From the NCBI RefSeq assembly GCF_000701425.1, contig NZ_JNIW01000052.1:1-26163 (forward strand): a stretch of 26,163 nucleotides of DNA, in the 5' to 3' direction. A program made the position numbers and the translations under genes. The DNA comes from Deinococcus frigens DSM 12807. GTDB lineage: Bacteria; Deinococcota; Deinococci; Deinococcales; Deinococcaceae. Shown here in pieces: positions 10,376 to 18,687 of the stretch. Within the stretch, counting starts at the first letter, position 1; the number at the start of each line of letters is the position of its first letter. Below the pieces are notes generated by a model, which saw nothing but the letters and a program-made list of their open reading frames with translations, searched no databases and was not told where the DNA came from.

Positions 10376-11290
10376 ATGTCACCCCCATCACTGCCCCTGA
10401 TCGTAAGCGCCGGAGAAGCCCTGACTGACCTGGTGACCGCCGGGGGCGCGGCCTGGACGGCGCATCCGGGCGGCGCGGGCTGGAACGTGGCGCGGGCCTG
10501 CGCCGCCCTGGGCGTGCCGAGCGCCTTTGCTGGAGCGGTGGGCCACGACAACTTCGGGGATGACCTCTGGCGTGCCTCTGCCGGGGCCGGGCTGGACCTG
10601 CGCTTTTTGCAACGGGTGGACGCCCCCACGCTGATGGCCGTGGTATACCGCGCCTCTCCGCCCGCCTACCGCTTTCTGGGCGAGAACAGCGCGGACCTGC
10701 ACTTTGATCCCGCAAAGCTGCCGGAGGGCTGGCTGGGCGCAGTCAAGTGGCTGCACGTGGGCGGCATCAGCCTGAGCCGCTGGCCGCTGGCCGATACGCT
10801 GCTGGCCCTGGTCAGGGGGGCACGCTCCGCAGGCGTGAGAATCAGCTTCGATCCCAATGCCCGCATCACCCACAGCCATCCGGAATATCCGGCGGTGATG
10901 GAACGCGTGGCGCGGCTCTCGGACCTGCTGAAGTTCAGCGATGAGGACCTGGGCTTCTTCTTTCCCAGCACCTCGGAGGCGGGGGCGCTGCAAACGCTGC
11001 GCGGCTGGAATCCGCGCGCGCCGATTGTGATCACGCGGGGCGCTCAGGGTGCGTCGCTGTACCACGCGGCGGGCCGGGCCGACGTGCCCGCCTTTCCCGT
11101 GCAGGTGGCCGACACGGTGGGCGCGGGCGACGCGCTGTGCGCCGGGCTGCTGGTGTCGGCCACCGAACGCCCCGGGGGGCTGTGGACCGAACATCTGGCC
11201 CTGGGCCTCAAGGCCGCCGCCGCCGCCTGCGCTCACGCCGGGGCCTACGCGCCCACGCGCGCCGATCTGGAGGCGATGGGGGAGCGCTGA
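10376..11290 (+). CDS. PfkB-family carbohydrate kinase (fructokinase-like)
   Basis: A 304-residue ribokinase-fold sugar kinase. The N-terminal signature [16 protein letters not shown] (31-46) and the C-terminal DTVGAGDAL (246-254), with catalytic base D252, are complete. The length is usual. GEALTD at 13-18 and the overall pattern resemble fructokinases, but PfkB members also phosphorylate ketodeoxygluconate, ribose or nucleosides, and no sugar-uptake or catabolic neighbour fixes the substrate. The ATG has no Shine-Dalgarno and the 48 bp before it are unusually AT-rich for the region, so a promoter is likely there. The gene ends facing a convergent region with a repeat element. Confidence 0.92.
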   Translation: MSPPSLPLIVSAGEALTDLVTAGGAAWTAHPGGAGWNVARACAALGVPSAFAGAVGHDNFGDDLWRASAGAGLDLRFLQRVDAPTLMAVVYRASPPAYRFLGENSADLHFDPAKLPEGWLGAVKWLHVGGISLSRWPLADTLLALVRGARSAGVRISFDPNARITHSHPEYPAVMERVARLSDLLKFSDEDLGFFFPSTSEAGALQTLRGWNPRAPIVITRGAQGASLYHAAGRADVPAFPVQVADTVGAGDALCAGLLVSATERPGGLWTEHLALGLKAAAAACAHAGAYAPTRADLEAMGER

Positions 11291-11334
11291 GTGGAACAGG
11301 TGTTTTGTTACAGCGTTCAATAAGTTGGGCAGTC

Positions 11335-11467
11335 ATACGGATTCCGGTTGAACAGTTATGAAATAACTGCGAAACCCGACCGACGGGAGAAGGAAAAGTA
11401 CGGATTCCAGAATGGTGTTGGCTTTTGGTGCTGTCCCAAAAGATAACTGAATGACCGGAATCCGTAT
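11335..11467. repeat. Small non-coding inverted-repeat element, copy 1
   Basis: The 133-bp element is bounded by perfect 13-bp inverted repeats, ATACGGATTCCGG (11335-11347) and CCGGAATCCGTAT (11455-11467). Just inside the left end, CAGTTAT (11353-11359) and ATAACTG (11363-11369) form a perfect 7-bp stem with a GAA loop, followed by a smaller stem CCCG/CGGG. A second direct copy of TACGGATTCC lies at 11399-11408, and GCTGTCCC (11430-11437) lies before the right end. The same architecture recurs at 15262-15437. No coding capacity. It resembles the small non-coding repeats reported in Deinococcus genomes, though I cannot match it to a named family. Confidence 0.8.
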
Positions 11468-11700
11468 CACTGAATCTGAGACATTAGAGTTTCGGGCACA
11501 GGTATCTCGCCTTACAGGACGACATTCTCTGACCTCGCTCATTTCCTCGCACGTTCTTTCAAAGGCCCACGACTGACTGAACGCTGTCATCACTTCCGGG
11601 CGTCCTGCCAGCGCACCGCCTCATTCACCCAGCACAGCGGGCACTCCTGCGCTGGCTCCAGCCTGAAGGGTCAGCGTCCGTTTCGGAGCAGGCTCTCGGC

Positions 11701-11727
11701 TGGCCCAGACCACCTGGCCCAGACCAC
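11701..11727. repeat. Two-copy 14-bp tandem duplication
   Basis: TGGCCCAGACCACC is followed directly by TGGCCCAGACCAC and then T. It lies just before the response regulator stop and is probably a slippage product. Confidence 0.7.
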
Positions 11728-11732
11728 TGTTC

Positions 11733-12767
11733 TCAGTCCAGGTCCACAGCCCACCACGCCTCGCGCTGGGCGGCCAGGCGGGCGCGCGGATCGCCGATGG
11801 TGTCCAGGGCGCGGGCCAGGCCCTGCCAGTCCAGCTCGCTCATGGGATCAATCGCCAGGGCGCGCTGGTGGAACTGGGCGGCGTCCTTGGCATTGCCCCC
11901 CGTGGTGGCGGCGCGGGCGGCCAGGCTCAGCACGCTCATCTGCTTGTGCTCCAGCCGGGCGCGCACGTCGTTGACCCAGGGGCTGTCCGCGCCGGGCAAA
12001 AAGGTGCCGTACTGGCCGGTCAGTTCACGCATTTCTTCCAGGCCCAGGCTGCCGTGTTCGGCCTGCGTCGCCAGCAGCTCAAAGCGGTACACGTCGTATT
12101 CGGGATTCAGGTCCCCGGCCAGCGCGTAGCGGCGGTTGGCGCTGACCACCGTCTCGCTGCTCAGGCTGCGGCGCAGGCGGTGCAGGGTGGTGTGGAACAG
12201 CGAGCTGGCGCGGGCCTCGTCCTTTTCCGGCCACAGCGCCTCGGCGGCCTCCCAACTGGTGACCTCTTTGTGTTCCAGGAGAAAGAAGAACAGTTCCAGC
12301 GCCTTGCGGCTGACCCACGACACCGCCGCGCCCTGCCACACCACCTGCGCGGTGCCCAGCGCCTTGGCCTGCATGCCGCCCTCGGCCTGCACGTTCAGGC
12401 CCGCGCGGCGCAACCGGGCGTCGATGGTGGTGGTCAGGTCCTGCGGGGTAAACGGTTTGGGCAGGTAGTCGTCCGCGCCCAGGTTCATGCCCCGGCGCAC
12501 GTCACCGCGCTCGGCGTGGCTGCTCAGCAGCATGAAGGGAACGGCTGAGAGCTGCTCGTGTTCGCGCAGCTTTTCCAGAAATTCCAGGCCCGTCATGTAC
12601 GGCATCACCACGTCGCTGATCACCAGATCAGGGGTAAAGACCTTCAGCAGTTCCAGCGCTTCGACCGGATGGGTGCTGGTCCGTACCTCGTGCCCGGCGC
12701 GGCTGAGGATCACGCTGACGAGTTTAAGGATGGCAGCGTCGTCGTCCACCACGAGGATGCGGGGCAT
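11733..12767 (-). CDS. Response regulator with SARP/BTAD-like output domain
   Basis: A 344-residue two-part regulator. Residues 1-120 are a receiver domain: acidic pocket D8-D10, phospho-acceptor D52 in ISDVVMPYMTG, the LSS switch at 81-83 and K104 in LPKPF. The rest has a winged-helix-like segment (KALELFFFLLEHKEVTSWEAAEALWPEKD, then FHTTLHRLRRSL) and a helical-repeat tail like the bacterial transcriptional activation domain of SARP regulators. It is expected to bind DNA after phosphorylation, but no histidine kinase is nearby, so it is an orphan here. The ATG at 12767 is chosen because the receiver fold begins exactly there and TAGAAT lies 7 nt upstream; an upstream ATG at 12941 would add 58 residues of low-complexity sequence. 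Confidence 0.92.
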   Translation of the reverse strand: MPRILVVDDDAAILKLVSVILSRAGHEVRTSTHPVEALELLKVFTPDLVISDVVMPYMTGLEFLEKLREHEQLSAVPFMLLSSHAERGDVRRGMNLGADDYLPKPFTPQDLTTTIDARLRRAGLNVQAEGGMQAKALGTAQVVWQGAAVSWVSRKALELFFFLLEHKEVTSWEAAEALWPEKDEARASSLFHTTLHRLRRSLSSETVVSANRRYALAGDLNPEYDVYRFELLATQAEHGSLGLEEMRELTGQYGTFLPGADSPWVNDVRARLEHKQMSVLSLAARAATTGGNAKDAAQFHQRALAIDPMSELDWQGLARALDTIGDPRARLAAQREAWWAVDLD

Positions 12768-12774
12768 ATCGGCG

Positions 12775-12780
12775 ATTCTA
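12775..12780 (-). promoter_or_regulatory. Leaderless -10 box of the response regulator
   Basis: TAGAAT (minus strand) ends 7 nt before the ATG at 12767, and there is no Shine-Dalgarno. This is one of the two best matches to the leaderless pattern in the window. Confidence 0.6.
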
Positions 12781-12822
12781 ACAGTAAGGGTCAGCGCCGC
12801 ATGGAGGAAAATCGACAGAATT

Positions 12823-13035
12823 TCACCGATGGCGGCCCGAGAAGTCGGGGTGATCTGCTGGGGGATGACAGGAGCTGCCGCGCCGGGTGAGCATTCTGCG
12901 CTCTGATCTGGCTCGCCCCCGTCCATTCGCCGAAGTTCCACGCGTTTTCTTGGCTCCGTCTAAATTGGCTCCATGCATATAGGCTCCGTACAAATATGCT
13001 CTGTGCGAAGAGCGGTAGGGGACGCTGGGCCATTC
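12823..13035 (-). pseudogene. Possible pentapeptide-repeat protein remnant
   Basis: On the minus strand, 12950-13009 translates to [17 protein letters not shown], a good match to the A(D/N)LxG pentapeptide repeat that folds into a right-handed beta-helix. Only about three repeats remain. The downstream residues to the stop at 12823 (rich in R, G and S) show no repeat, and no good start with a ribosome-binding site is seen upstream. Either a short decayed gene or a fortuitous reading of a 15-bp tandem repeat; the start given is arbitrary. Confidence 0.3.
12950..13009. repeat. Four 15-bp tandem repeat units
   Basis: The plus-strand units are TTGGCTCCGTCTAAA, TTGGCTCCATGCATA, TAGGCTCCGTACAAA and TATGCTCTGTGCGAA, sharing a GGCTCC core. 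The period of 15 equals five codons. The stretch is AT-rich against its surroundings. Confidence 0.85.
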
Positions 13036-13150
13036 TTTGCGGGAGGGGAAGAAAAAACCCCGTGTACTGACCACGCCTCCGTCTTTCAAAGCGGCCAGAG
13101 GCCCGGACGTCTGCCCCGACCTGGCCCCGGCGACTGCTGGACGGGTAACC

Positions 13151-13183
13151 GCTCCGGGCCGGGTGGGCGGCCCAGCCCGGAGC
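13151..13183. other. Strong GC hairpin upstream of the amidohydrolase
   Basis: GCTCCGGGC (13151-13159) pairs perfectly with GCCCGGAGC (13175-13183) across 15 nt. No U-tract follows on either strand, so it is not a classical terminator. It lies 44 bp upstream of the amidohydrolase -10 box and could be an operator-like palindrome. Confidence 0.4.
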
Positions 13184-13226
13184 ACACCTGCGGGCCACTC
13201 GCCAGGGACTCCGGCCCCCCGTGCAT

Positions 13227-13232
13227 TACTCT
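13227..13232 (+). promoter_or_regulatory. Leaderless -10 box of the amidohydrolase
   Basis: TACTCT ends 7 nt before the ATG at 13240, with no Shine-Dalgarno. It supports that start over a farther upstream ATG in the same frame. Confidence 0.55.
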
Positions 13233-13239
13233 GCGGACC

Positions 13240-14739
13240 ATGACCCAACCTCTGAGCATCATCCAGGCCACCGTCATCACGCAAGATCCGCAGACGCCAC
13301 AGGCCGGGGCCGTGCTGGTGGGCGGCGGACGCGTGCTGGCGGTGGGCGAGCTGGCAGAGTTGCAGGCCACCGCCCCGCGCGCCGGGCTGCTGGACCACCG
13401 CGACCTGATCCTGACGCCGGGCCTGTGCGACGCCCACACCCATCTGGTCACCTACGGCTTCTCGCTGTCCGAGATCAACCTGCACGGCGCGCGCAGCGTC
13501 TCCGAGGTGCAGGCCAGGGTGGCACAGGTGGCGATGAACACGCCCGCCGGAAGCTGGATTCGCGGCGGCGGCTTCCTGCTCTCGGAGCTGGGCGTCAGCG
13601 GCTACCCCACGGCGGGGGTGCTGGACGAGGTCAGCCCGCATCACCCGGTTCAGCTCTACTCGCGCGATCACCACATGACCTGGGTGAACAGCGCCGCGCT
13701 GCGCGCCGCCGGAATCACCGAGGCCACCCCGGACCCGGAAGGCGGCCAGATCGTGCGCCCCCTGGGCTGCCTGCTGGAACACGCCAGCGCGCTGGTCTCC
13801 GCCGTGATGCCCGAACCCACCGAGGCCGAGTACCTGGCGGCTGCCCGGGCCGGGGCCGACGATCTGGCCGCGCGTGGGTACGTCAGCACGCACACGATGG
13901 CCTACGAACCCCCCCAGGCCCCCCGCGCCCTGCAAACGCTGGCGGCGCGCGGCGAGCTGCCGCTGAGAATCTGGGCCTGCCTGCCGCACAGTCGCCTGGA
14001 CGCGGCCCGCGACCTGGGCCTCGGTTCCGGCAGCGGCGGACTGTTCGGCTGGGGCGGCGTCAAGTTCTTCGCCGACGGCGCGCTGGGCAGCCGCACCGCC
14101 TGGCTGCACGCCCCCGGTTTTGCCGACGGCTCCGGCACCGGGATCGCGCTGGACCCGCCCGAGCTGATCCGCGAGCGCGGGCTGGAGGCCATTGCCCTGG
14201 GCCTGACGCCCGTGACCCACGCCATCGGGGACCGCGCCAACACCGAGGTCTTGAACGTCTACGACGATCTGCGCGCCGCCGCCGCCGCCCGGGGCATCCG
14301 CCTGAGAATCGAGCATTCGCAGCACCTGCGTCCCGAGGATGTTCCGCGCCACAAGGGATTGGTGTGCAGCGTGCAGCCCATCCACCTCCAGGCCGACGCG
14401 CCCATGATCCGCGAGCTGATGCCGCATCTGGCGGAGGGCAGTTACGCCTTCAAATCGCTGATGGACGCCGGGGCGATCCTGGCCTTTGGGAGCGACGCCC
14501 CGGTGGCCGCCCCCGATCCACGCGCCAATTTTGCCGCCGCAGTGAGCCGCGTGGACGACGGCGGCGGGCGGCTGGCCCCTGCCGAGGCCATGACGGTGGA
14601 AGACGTGCTGTGGGCACACACGCGCGGCCCCGCGATGGCGGCAGGCTGGGAAGATGAGGGCCACATTCGCCCCGGCGCACGCGCGGCCTTTACGCTGTGG
14701 GACCGGCTGGGGGGCAACGCGCGGGCGCTGGTGCTGTAG
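13240..14739 (+). CDS. Amidohydrolase family protein, YtcJ/NfdA type
   Basis: A 499-residue TIM-barrel metal hydrolase. GLCDAHTHL gives the metal-binding H66 and H68. K275 in [15 protein letters not shown] is the usual candidate for the bridging lysine of this branch, H327 lies in [10 protein letters not shown]359 in RIEHSQHL and D419 in FGSDAP. The layout matches the YtcJ/AepA/N-substituted-formamide-deformylase group, whose substrates are mostly unknown. The in-frame sequence upstream to 12973 lacks family character, and TACTCT sits 7 nt before the ATG at 13240, so that start is chosen. No signal peptide, so cytoplasmic. It converges on the next gene with a 9-bp gap. Confidence 0.93.
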   Translation: MTQPLSIIQATVITQDPQTPQAGAVLVGGGRVLAVGELAELQATAPRAGLLDHRDLILTPGLCDAHTHLVTYGFSLSEINLHGARSVSEVQARVAQVAMNTPAGSWIRGGGFLLSELGVSGYPTAGVLDEVSPHHPVQLYSRDHHMTWVNSAALRAAGITEATPDPEGGQIVRPLGCLLEHASALVSAVMPEPTEAEYLAAARAGADDLAARGYVSTHTMAYEPPQAPRALQTLAARGELPLRIWACLPHSRLDAARDLGLGSGSGGLFGWGGVKFFADGALGSRTAWLHAPGFADGSGTGIALDPPELIRERGLEAIALGLTPVTHAIGDRANTEVLNVYDDLRAAAAARGIRLRIEHSQHLRPEDVPRHKGLVCSVQPIHLQADAPMIRELMPHLAEGSYAFKSLMDAGAILAFGSDAPVAAPDPRANFAAAVSRVDDGGGRLAPAEAMTVEDVLWAHTRGPAMAAGWEDEGHIRPGARAAFTLWDRLGGNARALVL

Positions 14740-14748
14740 CGGTCCGGC

Positions 14749-15249
14749 TCAGGTCAGCGGGGCCAGCTTCAGGGTCACGGTGTGCATCCGCTCCTGGCCC
14801 GCGCCGCCCCCGAATTTGCCGATGTACAGGCTGCCGTCCTGCCTGACCGCCACCGCGAAGACCAGTTGCCCGCCCACCGATTGGAAGGGCAGGTCGGGGG
14901 AAAGCCGCGTCCATTCCGCCGCCCCGATCCGCAGGGCGTTCATGCCCGCGATGAGCTGATACGGCAGGTCTGCGGGCAGGGACTCCGTGGCGGCAAGGGT
15001 GTTTAAGGGCCTGCGCTCCCAGCACAGCGAGAGGGTCTGGGTCTGGGTGTCTATCGCCTCGCCCGTGGCCGTCAGCAACCGCCACTCGAAGCCGCCGCCC
15101 GCCTTTTCAGACAGCACAGTCTTGAGTTTCAGCTCGATGTGCTGGACCACCAGCGCGTTGGGATCGCCGCTCTCTTTCCCAAAATCCTGGGCGACGCTGG
15201 CCTGCACCGCCGTCACGAAGTCCAGCACCGATACGGCGCGGTTGGGCAT
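14749..15249 (-). CDS. Conserved hypothetical protein, possibly trypco2-like
   Basis: A 166-residue protein starting MPNRAVSVLDFVTAVQASVAQ. AGGAGG at 15255-15260 (minus strand), 5 nt before the ATG at 15249, decides this start over an ATG at 15294 that lies inside a repeat element. The first part has a helix followed by VVQHIELKLKTVLSEKAGGGFEWRLL, faintly recalling the trypsin-co-occurring domain 2 layout; I treat this only as a hint. The second part is beta-rich and contains QLVFAVAVRQDGSLYIGKFGGGAGQ. No transmembrane segment or signal peptide. A non-coding repeat begins 2 nt upstream of the ribosome-binding site, so it forms most of the 5' region of this gene. Confidence 0.78.
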   Translation of the reverse strand: MPNRAVSVLDFVTAVQASVAQDFGKESGDPNALVVQHIELKLKTVLSEKAGGGFEWRLLTATGEAIDTQTQTLSLCWERRPLNTLAATESLPADLPYQLIAGMNALRIGAAEWTRLSPDLPFQSVGGQLVFAVAVRQDGSLYIGKFGGGAGQERMHTVTLKLAPLT

Positions 15250-15254
15250 GGATT

Positions 15255-15260
15255 CCTCCT
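15255..15260 (-). promoter_or_regulatory. Shine-Dalgarno abutting a repeat element
   Basis: AGGAGG on the minus strand, 5 nt before the ATG at 15249. It decides the start of the hypothetical protein, and the repeat element begins one base beyond its far end. Confidence 0.75.
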
Positions 15261-15261
15261 G

Positions 15262-15437
15262 ATACGAACTCCGATTGAAAGGTGTTGAAAACACCTGGAC
15301 ATCCGAGGGGGCGTCCAGGCGTCCTCATGGGCGCTGCTCTGGACAAGACCGCGAGCAGAAGAACAGCGGGTTCCGGACGTGGAGTGGACGAGGGCGGCGC
15401 TGTCCCGATTCATGCCCGAAACAAACGGAATCCGCAT
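15262..15437. repeat. Small non-coding inverted-repeat element, copy 2
   Basis: Left end ATACGAACTCCGATTGAA (15262-15279) and right end CGGAATCCGCAT (15426-15437) match the ends of the 11335-11467 element with a few changes. Next to the left end, AGGTGTT (15280-15286) and AACACCT (15290-15296) form a perfect 7-bp stem with a GAA loop, at the same place as in copy 1 but with different stem bases. A second stem CCTGGAC/GTCCAGG (15294-15300, 15313-15319) follows. GCTGTCCC lies 19 nt before the right-end motif, against 17-18 nt in copy 1. Located between yebC and the hypothetical gene, both minus strand. Confidence 0.78.
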
Positions 15438-15466
15438 GAGGCAGTCTGGAAGGAGGCGAGGCCCAG

Positions 15467-16204
15467 TTATTCCTCGTCCTCGTCCTCCGGCAGATCGGCG
15501 TTGGAATAGACGTTTTGCACGTCGTCCAGTTCTTCCAGGGCGTCGATGACGGCCAGCAGCTTTCTGGCGTCGCCGCCCTCCACCGCCACCATGTTGCTGG
15601 GAATCATGGTCAGGGCCGCGCTCTCGATCTCGTAGCCCGCGCCGCTCAGGGCCTCCTGCACGGCGTAGAGGTCGGTGGGTCCGGTGCTGATTTCCAGCCC
15701 TTCCTCGGACTCCAGGATGTCTTCCGCGCCGTGCTCGATGGCGATTTCCTGCACCGTCTCGGCGGTATCGCGCAGCAGCAGCACGCCCTTTTTCTCGAAC
15801 TGCCAGGCCACGCTGCCGCTGGTGCCCAGGCTACCGCCGCGCTTGTTGAACACCGCACGGATGTCGGCCACGGTGCGGTTGACGTTGTCGGTCAGGGTTT
15901 CAATGAAGATGGCCGTGCCGCCGGGGCCGTAGCCCTCGTAGGTCACTTCCTTGAACTCGGCGGCCCCGGCGTCCGCGCCCAGCGCCCGCTTGATGGCGTT
16001 GTCGATGTTGTCCACCGGCACGGTATCGGTCTTGGCCGCCGCGATGGCATTCTTCAGGGACAGGTTGCCCGCCGGGTCACCGCCGCCGCCCGAACGGACC
16101 GCCGCCCCGATGGCGCGGATGTGCTTGCTGTACATCGCGCTGCGCTTCTTGTCGTTCGCGCCTTTCTTGCGCTTGATCTGGGACCATTTGCTGTGACCTG
16201 CCAT
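15467..16204 (-). CDS. yebC: YebC/PmpR-family protein
   Basis: A 245-residue member of the YebC family, described as transcriptional regulators and more recently linked to translation of difficult proline-rich stretches. It begins [21 protein letters not shown], the family hallmark, and continues with [11 protein letters not shown] and [23 protein letters not shown], both highly conserved. The tail is acidic (DLPEDEDEE). Length is normal. TAGACT lies 9 nt before the ATG, slightly long for a leaderless -10 box, and no Shine-Dalgarno is seen. Divergent from metK with 241 bp between, so the two do not share a transcript. Usual ruvC-linked neighbours are not present. Confidence 0.96.
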   Translation of the reverse strand: MAGHSKWSQIKRKKGANDKKRSAMYSKHIRAIGAAVRSGGGGDPAGNLSLKNAIAAAKTDTVPVDNIDNAIKRALGADAGAAEFKEVTYEGYGPGGTAIFIETLTDNVNRTVADIRAVFNKRGGSLGTSGSVAWQFEKKGVLLLRDTAETVQEIAIEHGAEDILESEEGLEISTGPTDLYAVQEALSGAGYEIESAALTMIPSNMVAVEGGDARKLLAVIDALEELDDVQNVYSNADLPEDEDEE

Positions 16205-16213
16205 ATGGCGGCC

Positions 16214-16219
16214 AGTCTA
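16214..16219 (-). promoter_or_regulatory. Possible -10 box of yebC
   Basis: TAGACT (minus strand) ends 9 nt before the yebC ATG. Spacing is longer than in the better examples, so this is tentative. Confidence 0.35.
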
Positions 16220-16445
16220 GCGCCAGAGCCTGCGGAGGAGCGTCCCCACGTTCTCGCGGATGCGGCCTGCGGGGAGGGTGCGAAATGCGGGGGGACAATT
16301 TCTCCCGTTTTGCTCCCACGCCTTGCGTTACCCTGCACTTGCCGCGCTCCGGGCAGGGGGCGGGGCCGTGATCCGGGCACACAGCGCCATCCCTCTCCAG
16401 GCCGTTCTGTGAGACGCCTCCCCGGACGCGTACAGGAGAAAAGCC

Positions 16446-17681
<1,236 letters not shown>

Positions 17682-17686
17682 AGCCG

Positions 17687-17742
17687 CCTCACCCAACCCT
17701 CTCGGCAGAGGGGAGGGTGCCGCGCCAGTAGCGGGTGAGGGG
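17687..17742 (-). repeat. GC-rich intergenic repeat, family 2, copy 1
   Basis: On the minus strand it begins CCTCACCCGCTACTGGCGCG, continues GCACCCTC, then has a CCCTCT/AGAGGG hairpin and ends GGGTGAGG, so the outer ends are inverted repeats (CCTCACCC at 17687-17694, GGGTGAGG at 17733-17740). It fills the gap between the convergent metK and psuG and probably acts as a bidirectional transcription stop. A related copy lies at 21528-21570. Confidence 0.65.
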
Positions 17743-18687
17743 TTACTGACCCAGCCGCGTGTACTCCACGGCCACCCGCGCCGCCACCGCCGCGTTGTGC
17801 CGCACCAGCGCGATATTCGTTTCCAGGCTGCGCCCGCCGGTCATTTCCACGATGCGGCCCAGCAGATATGGCGTGGTGTCCTTGCCGGTCAGCCTTAGCG
17901 CGTTCATGTCCGACAGGGCCTGCTCGATCTGCCCGGCCATCTCCTCAGCGGGAATCTCGGCGTCCTCGGGAACCGGGTTGGCGAGCAGCACGCCGCCGCC
18001 CAGGCCCAGGGTCCATTTGACGTGCAGCACGCGGGCGGCCTCGGCCTCATTTTTTACGCTCAGGGGTGAGGCAAAGCCGCTGCGGCGCGAATAGAAGGCG
18101 GGAAATTCCTCCGCGCCCAGCGTGATGGCGGGAATGCCCTGGGTTTCCAGCACTTCCAGCGTCAGGCCGATGTCCAGGATGCTCTTGACGCCCGCGCTGA
18201 CCACGCAGACCTCGGTGCACGCCAGCTCCAGCAGGTCCGCGCTGATGTCCATCGTGTTGCCCGCGCCCCGGTGGACGCCCCCGGTGCCGCCCGTGGCAAA
18301 CACGCGGATACCCGCCAGCGACGCGATTCGCATGGTGGCGGCCACCGTCGTCGCACCGTGCTGCCCCAGCGCCACGGTCACGGGCAGATCACGGGTGCTG
18401 ATCTTCTGCACGGTCTTGTCGGTGGCTAATTTCTCCAGTTCGTCGGGCGTCAGGCCCACTTTCAGGCGTCCACCCAGCACGGCGATGGTGGCAGGCGTCG
18501 CGCCGTTGTCGCGCACGATCCCTTCCACGCCGCGCGCCATTTCCACGTTCTGCGGGTACGGCATCCCGTGGCTGATGATGGTACTTTCCAGCGCCACCAC
18601 GGGCTTGCCCGCCTTCAGCGCGGCGGCGACTTCGGGGGTCAGGTCCATCAGAGCGGCGACTTCAGGACGGATCGGGTGGGGCGTCAT
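17743..18687 (-). CDS. psuG: Pseudouridine-5'-phosphate glycosidase
   Basis: A 314-residue enzyme that cleaves the C-C glycosidic bond of pseudouridine 5'-phosphate to uracil and ribose 5-phosphate. VALESTIISHGMPYPQN contains the conserved glutamate (E34), and VVSAGVKSILDIG carries the catalytic lysine (K168 here, equivalent to the Schiff-base lysine of the E. coli enzyme). FATGGTGGVHRGA and SFASPL-like segments are also family features. Length is normal. Its first codons overlap the psuK end by 26 nt, and TACCCT lies 7 nt before the ATG inside psuK, so it may also be transcribed on its own. Confidence 0.96.
   Translation of the reverse strand: MTPHPIRPEVAALMDLTPEVAAALKAGKPVVALESTIISHGMPYPQNVEMARGVEGIVRDNGATPATIAVLGGRLKVGLTPDELEKLATDKTVQKISTRDLPVTVALGQHGATTVAATMRIASLAGIRVFATGGTGGVHRGAGNTMDISADLLELACTEVCVVSAGVKSILDIGLTLEVLETQGIPAITLGAEEFPAFYSRRSGFASPLSVKNEAEAARVLHVKWTLGLGGGVLLANPVPEDAEIPAEEMAGQIEQALSDMNALRLTGKDTTPYLLGRIVEMTGGRSLETNIALVRHNAAVAARVAVEYTRLGQ

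Larger units (their letters stand above)
11291..11732. other. Convergent intergenic region with repeat element
   Basis: 442 bp between the converging pfkB-type gene and the response regulator gene. 11335-11467 is an inverted-repeat element (separate entry). 11468-11700 shows no convincing protein on either strand and no clear hairpin terminator. 11701-11727 is a short tandem duplication. Confidence 0.7.
12768..13239. other. Divergent 472-bp intergenic region
   Basis: It lies between the response regulator (minus) and the amidohydrolase (plus). It contains a leaderless -10 box at each end, four 15-bp tandem units at 12950-13009 reading as pentapeptide repeats on the minus strand, and a strong GC-rich hairpin at 13151-13183. 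No intact gene is seen. Confidence 0.7.

Noticed and set aside
11353..11369. Radiation/desiccation response motif of Deinococcus
   Set aside because: CAGTTAT-GAA-ATAACTG looks similar in composition, but arm sequence and spacing differ from the known palindrome, and the same position in the second repeat copy has different arms.
12768..12941. 58-residue N-terminal extension of the response regulator
   Set aside because: The receiver fold starts at MPRILVVDDD and a TAGAAT box sits 7 nt before that ATG.
12973..13239. Upstream extension of the amidohydrolase to an ATG at 12973
   Set aside because: The added 89 residues have no family character, cross the tandem repeats and the GC hairpin, and a leaderless -10 box sits before 13240.
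12823..14664. 613-codon open frame on the minus strand opposite the amidohydrolase
   Set aside because: Almost all of it is the antisense of the amidohydrolase. Only its last part, with the pentapeptide-like repeats, was kept as a separate weak call.
16205..16445. SAM riboswitch upstream of metK
   Set aside because: No recognisable SAM-I or SAM-II core elements; only GC-rich sequence and a Shine-Dalgarno.
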